A stretch of 64,000 nucleotides of DNA, taken from contig NZ_QTUC01000001.1 of NCBI RefSeq assembly GCF_003386795.1, positions 868,001 to 932,000 on the forward strand. The letters run 5' to 3'. Under the pieces are notes generated by a model. That model was not told the DNA's origin. It searched no databases and saw only the letters and a program-made list of their open reading frames with translations. Position 1 is the stretch's first letter; every line of letters begins with the position of its first letter. Shown in pieces: positions 59,073-64,000 of the stretch. The stretch comes from Thermasporomyces composti. Its GTDB lineage: Bacteria > Actinomycetota > Actinomycetes > Propionibacteriales > Actinopolymorphaceae. Both the position numbers and the translations under genes were made by a program.

Positions 59073-60320
59073 TCAGCGGCCGTCCCTAGCCCTCCGGTGG
59101 TCGTCGAGGAGTCGGTCGAGAACGCGGACGATCTCGGCGGGTGCCGAGCCGGCCGAGAGCTCCTCGGCGAGGAGTCCGCTCGCCTCCTCCTGAAACGCCC
59201 GCCACCAGGGAGTGCGGGGACGGGTCCAGACGGCGTCCATCGTGGCCCTGGTATCGCGAAAGAACCCGCCCACCAGGGCGTCGGCCTCCGGATCCGACCA
59301 GGTGGCCGCGCTCGCCGGCTGTCCCTCGTTGGGGAGGACGACGTACCGCTGGGCGGTCGTCCCACTCACCCAGCTGGCGAACGCCGCCGCCTCGACGCGG
59401 TGGGCGCTCGTGGCCGAGACGCCGATACCAGCCCCGCCAAGGGTTGACCCGCGTGGGCCGGTGGCCTCGCCCGTGCCGACGGCGGACGCGTCGGCGCCGC
59501 GCGCGCCCGTCGTGGTGAGATGCCGCGCGCAGCCGCCGGGGGAAGACGCGGTGGGGATGCCCGTGGTAGGGATGTTGGTGAAGCGCACCGGGCGGCCGCT
59601 CGTGGACGGCCGCGAGTAGTTCGTGTAGCCGAACAGCAGCGGGACGTAGACGATCGCGTCGTCGCTCGTCATCCGGTCGAGCAGGGCTGGCGGATTCAAG
59701 CTGAACGACGAGCGGTCGACCACCTGCGCGAGCGTGGCGAGCAGTGCCACCGCGTCGCGATGGAAGCCGGACGCCTCGGCGTCCAGTGGGGTCCCGAGGC
59801 TGGCCGAGATGGTGAGCAGGCTGCAGAACGCGTCAGCCGGGTACAGCGGCAGGACCACCTTGCCCGGCAAGGCGCGCGCCAAGGCCACCACGTCGTCCCA
59901 CGTGGCCGGGACCTCGACCTCGTGGGCCGCCAGGAGATCGGGGCGGAACGCGGCGACCTGGCAGGCCGCGTCAACGGCGAGTCCCCACTGGTGACCCGCG
60001 TACTGGTAGCTGGCGTGGCTCCCACCGACCGTGTCCGCCGCATGGGCGTCGAGGACCTCGTCCGGCAGGAGGTCGTCCAGCGGAGCCAGGCATCCGGCGC
60101 GCGCGGCTGCCCCGACCATGGGGTGGTCGAAGACGATGAGGTCGTAGTCCGCGGCGAGCTCCTCGACCGCTTGGTCGTTGAACGCTGACAAGGGCCGGGC
60201 GTCCCACGCCACCTCGACACCGCGGACCGACCGCCACACAGCGGCCGCGGCAGCCATGGGTTTGACACAGCGGGCGTGGTCCCAGCAGATGCCGCGCAGA
60301 CGCACACGCTGATCAGGCAC
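59073..60320 (-). CDS. solute-binding-protein-like protein without export signal
   Basis: A 415-residue protein with features of family 1 extracellular solute-binding proteins (VRLRGICWDHARCVKPMAAA, DYDLIVFDHPMVGAAARAG, GHQWGLAVDAACQVAAFRPDLL, VPATWDDVVALARAL, ALPGKVVLPLYP). It has no signal peptide or lipobox, so it should stay in the cytoplasm. It lies inside a transport and CoA operon whose real lipoprotein binding protein is the next gene upstream (8-base overlap at 60313-60320). I recall similar signal-less proteins next to CaiB-type genes in other bacteria. The function is unknown: perhaps a cytosolic sensor or enzyme. Confidence 0.7.
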   Translation of the reverse strand: MPDQRVRLRGICWDHARCVKPMAAAAAVWRSVRGVEVAWDARPLSAFNDQAVEELAADYDLIVFDHPMVGAAARAGCLAPLDDLLPDEVLDAHAADTVGGSHASYQYAGHQWGLAVDAACQVAAFRPDLLAAHEVEVPATWDDVVALARALPGKVVLPLYPADAFCSLLTISASLGTPLDAEASGFHRDAVALLATLAQVVDRSSFSLNPPALLDRMTSDDAIVYVPLLFGYTNYSRPSTSGRPVRFTNIPTTGIPTASSPGGCARHLTTTGARGADASAVGTGEATGPRGSTLGGAGIGVSATSAHRVEAAAFASWVSGTTAQRYVVLPNEGQPASAATWSDPEADALVGGFFRDTRATMDAVWTRPRTPWWRAFQEEASGLLAEELSAGSAPAEIVRVLDRLLDDHRRARDGR

Positions 60321-61299
60321 CAGTGCACGACTCCCGGTAGAGGTACTTCTGGGTCTCCGGATCGTCGAGGTTGTCCTTCGTCGCCACGAACGACCCGGTG
60401 CGGATGAGCTTGGTGACCGGCTTGCCGGAGAGGGCGTTGACCGCTTGCTCCACGCCCTCGGCGCCGATGTCGAGCGGCTTCAGGACGACCTGGCCTTGCG
60501 CGGATCCGTCGCGCAGCGCCTGCACACCGCTGGGGTTGGCGTCGAAGCCGATGAGCTTGATCTCCCCGGATTTGTGGGCGTTCCGGATACCCGTCGCCGC
60601 GCCCTGCCCCGTCAAGGTGTTGGTGGCGAACACAGCAGCCAGGTTGGGATGGGCGGCCAGGGTCGATGTCACGACTGAGCTGGCCTTGGCCGCGTCGTCC
60701 CCGGCGAAGCGCTCGCCGACGTACTCGATGCCGGGCTCCTGGGCGAGGCGCTTCTCGAATCCGCGGACCCGAGCCGCCACCGTGGACACTCCTGGCTGGG
60801 TGTTGATCGTGACGACGGCGCCCGTGCCGCCGGTGAGTCTGATGACCTCCTCCGCCGCCTTCTCCCCGGCCAGTTCGTCATCCGAGGTCACCTGGGAGAC
60901 GGCGAAGGAGGGGTTCTTGACGGTGGTGTCGACCAAGACCACCGTGATGCCGTGCGCGGCCGCCTGCTCCAACGGCGCCTGCAAGGCGGTGTCGTCGACG
61001 GGTGCGATGAGGATCGCGTCCGGACGCGCGGCGATGACCGAGTTGAGGATCGGGATCTGCTCCGCCGCGTCCCACTTGTTGGGCCCCTGGACGTCGAGCT
61101 CGACCCCGAGCTTCTTCGCGGCCTGGCGGGCGCCGCAGGCCAACGATCCGTAGAAGTCGTCACCCTTCAAGCCGACGATCAGGCTGATCCGATAGCCGTC
61201 GCCGCCGGACCCTGTGTCCTCCGCACCGCAACCCGCCGCACTCGCCACGACGAGGCCCACGGAAAGGAATGCCAGGAAAGCTCTGCGCAGCGGATGCAA
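60313..61299 (-). CDS. ribose-type ABC transporter substrate-binding lipoprotein
   Basis: A 328-residue periplasmic-binding-type lipoprotein (Peripla_BP_4). The signal peptide is RRAFLAFLSVGLVVASAAGC, with lipobox ASAAGC and Cys near residue 24. The mature part reads YRISLIVGLKGDDFYGSLAC, NSVIAARPDAILIAPVDDTAL, NTLTGQGAATGIRNAHKSG and KLIGFDANPSGVQALRDG, typical of RbsB-like proteins. I chose TTG 61299 because GGAGG stands 5 bases ahead; ATG 61326, overlapping the SDR stop by ATGA, is the alternative. It captures the imported substrate and overlaps the signal-less homologue downstream. Confidence 0.9.
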   Translation of the reverse strand: MHPLRRAFLAFLSVGLVVASAAGCGAEDTGSGGDGYRISLIVGLKGDDFYGSLACGARQAAKKLGVELDVQGPNKWDAAEQIPILNSVIAARPDAILIAPVDDTALQAPLEQAAAHGITVVLVDTTVKNPSFAVSQVTSDDELAGEKAAEEVIRLTGGTGAVVTINTQPGVSTVAARVRGFEKRLAQEPGIEYVGERFAGDDAAKASSVVTSTLAAHPNLAAVFATNTLTGQGAATGIRNAHKSGEIKLIGFDANPSGVQALRDGSAQGQVVLKPLDIGAEGVEQAVNALSGKPVTKLIRTGSFVATKDNLDDPETQKYLYRESCTGA

Positions 61300-61322
61300 T
61301 TGCTCCTCCCTCCCCGCGGGTG

Positions 61323-62108
61323 TCATCGCGCGGCGGCGCGCGATCCGAGGACCGTGAGGCCACCATCGACGGGCACACACGCACCGGTGATGAAGGACGA
61401 GTCCTCCGACGCAAGGAAAGCCACGACGGCGGCCACTTCCTCGCACTGTCCGAAGCGTCCGAGGGCGTGCATGGCGTTCCAGCTCTCGATGAGAGCCGCC
61501 GGATCCGGAGCGGTGCGGAAGATCTCCTCGTTCATCGGGCTCATGATCGTCCCGGGCGCGATCGCGTTGACCCGGATGCGATCCGGTGCGTACTCGACCG
61601 CGGCTTGCTGAGTGAGGGAGATGATCGCGCCCTTCGTGGCCGCGTACGCCGCCCAACCGGGGAAGCCGCGAAGCGCCTGCGCGCTCGATGCGTTCACGAT
61701 CGACCCACCACCCGAGGCGCGCAGGTGCGGGATCGCGTACTTCATCGCGTACCAGATGCCTTTGAGATTGACGGCGAAGACCCGGTCCCAGTCCTCCTCC
61801 GGCATATCGGTGACGGATCCGCCGACGGCGATGCCGGCGATGTTGACGAGGACGTCGAGCCGCCCGTACCGGTCGGTGACCGCGCGCACCAGCGCAGCGA
61901 CGTCGTCCACGCGGCTCACGTCGGTCGGGACCGCCATCGCCTCACCGCCGTTGTCGATGATCTCGTGGAGCACCTTCTCCAGGCCGGTCACGTCGACGTC
62001 GGCGAGACCGACCGTGGCCCCTTCGGCGGCGAGGCGAAGAGCGCAGGCGCGACCGATGCCCTTGGCCGCACCCGTCACGATGCCGATCTTGCCGTCGAAC
62101 CTGCGCAT
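61323..62108 (-). CDS. SDR family dehydrogenase
   Basis: A 261-residue classical short-chain dehydrogenase/reductase. It has the nucleotide motif GAAKGIGRACALRLAAEGA, Asp40-like ADVDVTG (favouring NAD), the NIAG motif, the catalytic Ser (VNASSAQ) and Tyr-x3-Lys (YAATKGA), and a C-terminal GACVPVDGG. ATG 62108 has GGGAG 7 bases ahead. It is the first gene of the LacI-controlled operon and likely oxidises the imported polyol or sugar-like substrate (inference). Confidence 0.93.
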   Translation of the reverse strand: MRRFDGKIGIVTGAAKGIGRACALRLAAEGATVGLADVDVTGLEKVLHEIIDNGGEAMAVPTDVSRVDDVAALVRAVTDRYGRLDVLVNIAGIAVGGSVTDMPEEDWDRVFAVNLKGIWYAMKYAIPHLRASGGGSIVNASSAQALRGFPGWAAYAATKGAIISLTQQAAVEYAPDRIRVNAIAPGTIMSPMNEEIFRTAPDPAALIESWNAMHALGRFGQCEEVAAVVAFLASEDSSFITGACVPVDGGLTVLGSRAAAR

Positions 62109-62179
62109 GGACGGCTCCCTTCGTGACGTCGCCGGGCCGAGACGTGGAACACGCGGGTCCAGCGCCGTCGGGCTGAGGA

Positions 62180-62189
62180 AAAACGTTTT
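62180..62189. promoter_or_regulatory. LacI-family operator-like palindrome
   Basis: AAAACGTTTT is a perfect CG-centred palindrome in the 215-base divergent region between the SDR gene and lacI. LacI/PurR-type regulators favour such sites. It is also unusually AT-rich for this window. Confidence 0.55.
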
Positions 62190-62323
62190 ACTGCGACCGG
62201 TCCTCATTCTCGGCGCGTCGGGCTGCCAAAGTGTCCCGGACGGCGCGAACGTGGCCGCACCCGGTCGTCCGCCGAGCCGACCGGGTACTCGTTCCGCCGT
62301 CCGGACCGCTCGAAGGGAGGTCG

Positions 62324-63385
62324 ATGGCCACCATCACCGACGTGGCACGCCGTGCCGGGGTCTCACCCTCCGTCGTCTCGCGTCTGCTCAACAACGACCC
62401 GACGCTGCGGATTCGAGACGACACTCGTGCTCGTGTGCTCCGAGTGGTCGAAGAGCTCGACTACGCGCCACACCACGCCGCCCGGGCTCTGCGCCGCTCG
62501 CAGGTCGGCGCCCTCGGCCTCGCGGTGCCTGACATGCACAACCCCGTCTACGCGGCCATCCTGGAAGGCGCGCGACCGGCGGCGACCGAGCACGGGTACT
62601 TGCTCATGCTGACCAGCCTCGACGATCTGGCGTCCAACACCACCATGTCCCGTCGGATCGTCCGCGGCGGGGCGATCGACGGGCTCCTCGTGCAGCGAGA
62701 CAGCCCGACTGCAGCGCGAGTCGTCGATCGCATCACCGCCCGCCGCATGCCGGTCGTCGTGCTGAACGAGCGGGTACGCGCACCCATCGCGGGCGTTGCG
62801 GTGGACGACCGTGCCGCGGCGAGACTGGCCACGAGACACCTGCTCGAGTTGGGGCACACCGAGATCGCCCACCTGCGCGTCCGTGGCAACAACTCGCGCT
62901 CGCGGGACCGAGAGGCCGGGTGGCGAGACGCGCTGAAGGAAGCGGGCCTGACGCCTCGCGCTGAGCTGGTGGCCAACGGTGGCGCCGTTCCAGAGAGCGG
63001 CTTTCACGGCCTCCTCGAGCTGCTCCGACGACCACGCCCTCCGACCGCCGTCTTCGTGGGGAGTGTTCTCGCCGCCGTCGGCGCCCTCACCGCCGCTCGC
63101 CACGCGGGCCTCACCGTGCCCGACGACCTGTCGATCATCGGCTATCACGACACCTGGCTGGCCGAGCACGTCGACCCGCCCCTCACCGTCGTCCGCTTGC
63201 CGCTCGTCGACATGGGACGGGAAGCCGTCCGGCTCCTCGTCGACCTGATCAACGGCAGGCCCGCCCAGCAAGTGCTCCTCGACACTCCTACGCCCGAGCT
63301 GGTCGTCCGCGCGTCCACCGCGCCACCACGCAGAGCCAGGCGGGCGGGCGCGCGCCCGCGGCACAGGGAAAGGAAGCGCCCATGA
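62324..63385 (+). CDS. LacI family transcriptional regulator
   Basis: A 353-residue regulator. The N-terminal helix-turn-helix and hinge are clear: MATITDVARRAGVSPSVVSR, then YAPHHAARALRRSQVGALGL. The ligand domain (VGALGLAVPDMHNPVYAAIL, GLLVQRD, VAVDDRAAARLATRHLLELGH, IIGYHDTWLAEHVDPPLT) is a periplasmic-binding fold. ATG 62324 has GGGAGG ahead. It is divergent from the catabolic operon and overlaps the LysE-type gene by 4 bases (ATGA). It probably represses both until the substrate binds. Confidence 0.94.
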   Translation: MATITDVARRAGVSPSVVSRLLNNDPTLRIRDDTRARVLRVVEELDYAPHHAARALRRSQVGALGLAVPDMHNPVYAAILEGARPAATEHGYLLMLTSLDDLASNTTMSRRIVRGGAIDGLLVQRDSPTAARVVDRITARRMPVVVLNERVRAPIAGVAVDDRAAARLATRHLLELGHTEIAHLRVRGNNSRSRDREAGWRDALKEAGLTPRAELVANGGAVPESGFHGLLELLRRPRPPTAVFVGSVLAAVGALTAARHAGLTVPDDLSIIGYHDTWLAEHVDPPLTVVRLPLVDMGREAVRLLVDLINGRPAQQVLLDTPTPELVVRASTAPPRRARRAGARPRHRERKRP

Positions 63386-63993
63386 CTGTTGAGTTCCTGC
63401 TGACCTCGCTCATCGTTGTCGCCAGTCCTGGCGCCGGTGTGCTGTACACGGTGGCGACCGGCCTCGCCCGAGGCGCACGCGCCAGCCTCGTCGCCGCCGT
63501 CGGCTGCACGCTCGGCATCGTCCCGCACATGGCGGCGGCCGTGACCGGTCTCGCCGCGCTTCTCCATACGAGCGCCCTGGCGTTCCAGACCCTCAAGTAC
63601 CTCGGCGTCGCCTACTTGCTCGTCATGGCGTGGCGCACTCTCAAGGACACCGGCGTGCTAACGGTCGAGGCGGACACGAGACCGCGAACGGCCATCCAAC
63701 TGATCGTCTCCGCCATCCTGATCAACATCCTCAACCCGAAACTCACGATCTTCTTCTTCGCGTTCCTGCCGCAGTTCGTGCCCACCGGTGAACCCGACGC
63801 GCTCGTCCGCATGGTCGAGCTCAGCGCCGTCTTCATGCTGCTCACGCTGATCGTGTTCACTTGCTACGGGTGGTTCGCCGGCAGCATCCGCTCCCACGTC
63901 ATCTCCCGACCCGGTGCGCTGCGCTGGATGCGCCGCAGTTTCGCGGCGGCGTTCGCCGCTCTGGGAGCCCGCCTGGCGTTCACGGACCGGTAA
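63382..63993 (+). CDS. LysE family translocator
   Basis: A 203-residue membrane protein with about six helices: EFLLTSLIVVASPGAGVLYT (N-terminal signature with PGA), the GARASLVAAVGCTLGIVPHM segment and NILNPKLTIFFFAFLPQFV, the NPK motif of the LysE/RhtB group. Such proteins export amino acids or related metabolites. Its start overlaps the lacI stop by ATGA, so it is under the same control. Complete; ends 7 bases before the window edge. Confidence 0.92.
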   Translation: MTVEFLLTSLIVVASPGAGVLYTVATGLARGARASLVAAVGCTLGIVPHMAAAVTGLAALLHTSALAFQTLKYLGVAYLLVMAWRTLKDTGVLTVEADTRPRTAIQLIVSAILINILNPKLTIFFFAFLPQFVPTGEPDALVRMVELSAVFMLLTLIVFTCYGWFAGSIRSHVISRPGALRWMRRSFAAAFAALGARLAFTDR

Positions 63994-64000
63994 CGAGTGG

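Overview
This 64-kb window is GC-rich chromosomal DNA of an actinomycete (phylum Actinomycetota). The evidence is the gene set and its order: lysA-hom-thrC-thrB-rho-rpmE-prfA-prmC-sua5-phosphatase-wecA-atp, a DUF2550 gene beside atpC, a NucS mismatch endonuclease, a MurA with Asp at the active-site Cys position, a Rho with a long Arg/Asp-rich insertion, frequent GTG starts and strong GC bias at third codon positions. The genus cannot be fixed from the sequence. I see no rRNA, IS element, prophage or CRISPR array.

Layout. 1-16 kb holds accessory metabolism: a partial Gfo/Idh/MocA oxidoreductase, an alpha/beta hydrolase, two small zinc-ribbon proteins, a large secreted subtilase, nucS, an AraC regulator divergent from a frameshifted phytanoyl-CoA dioxygenase-like gene, a D-amino-acid oxidase, a 3-hydroxyacyl-CoA dehydrogenase, two convergent murA-type genes (one Cys, one Asp), a cobalamin adenosyltransferase and a proline-rich envelope protein. 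16-26 kb, minus strand, is the F1Fo ATP synthase locus (DUF2550, atpC-D-G-A-H-F-E-B, two small AtpI-like membrane proteins) followed by a WecA-type phosphotransferase. 26-37.5 kb, minus strand, is translation, transcription termination and aspartate-family amino acid synthesis. 37.5-44.4 kb is a four-gene glycosylation/methylation block between lysA and an ArgS-like pseudo-synthetase (nrtL); tRNA-Arg(CCG) follows. 46-50 kb, plus strand, is nrdAB behind two NrdR boxes and a cobalamin riboswitch. 50-54.7 kb has an ArsR/AHSA1 pair with three operator-like repeats and a second large subtilase. 54.9-64 kb is a LacI-controlled catabolic and transport cluster.

How the genes work together. The adenosyltransferase at 14.3 kb makes adenosylcobalamin, the ligand expected to switch off nrdAB through the riboswitch, so that a B12-dependent reductase encoded elsewhere can take over. 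The R2 subunit carries Glu and Phe at the two positions that mark subclass Ic (Mn/Fe, tyrosyl-radical-free) reductases. The cluster at 55-64 kb joins a ribose-type ABC importer, an SDR dehydrogenase, a family III CoA-transferase, an enoyl-CoA hydratase and a solute-binding-protein homologue with no export signal in one tightly overlapped minus-strand operon, with divergent lacI and lysE-type exporter genes. It is my best candidate for an undescribed pathway.
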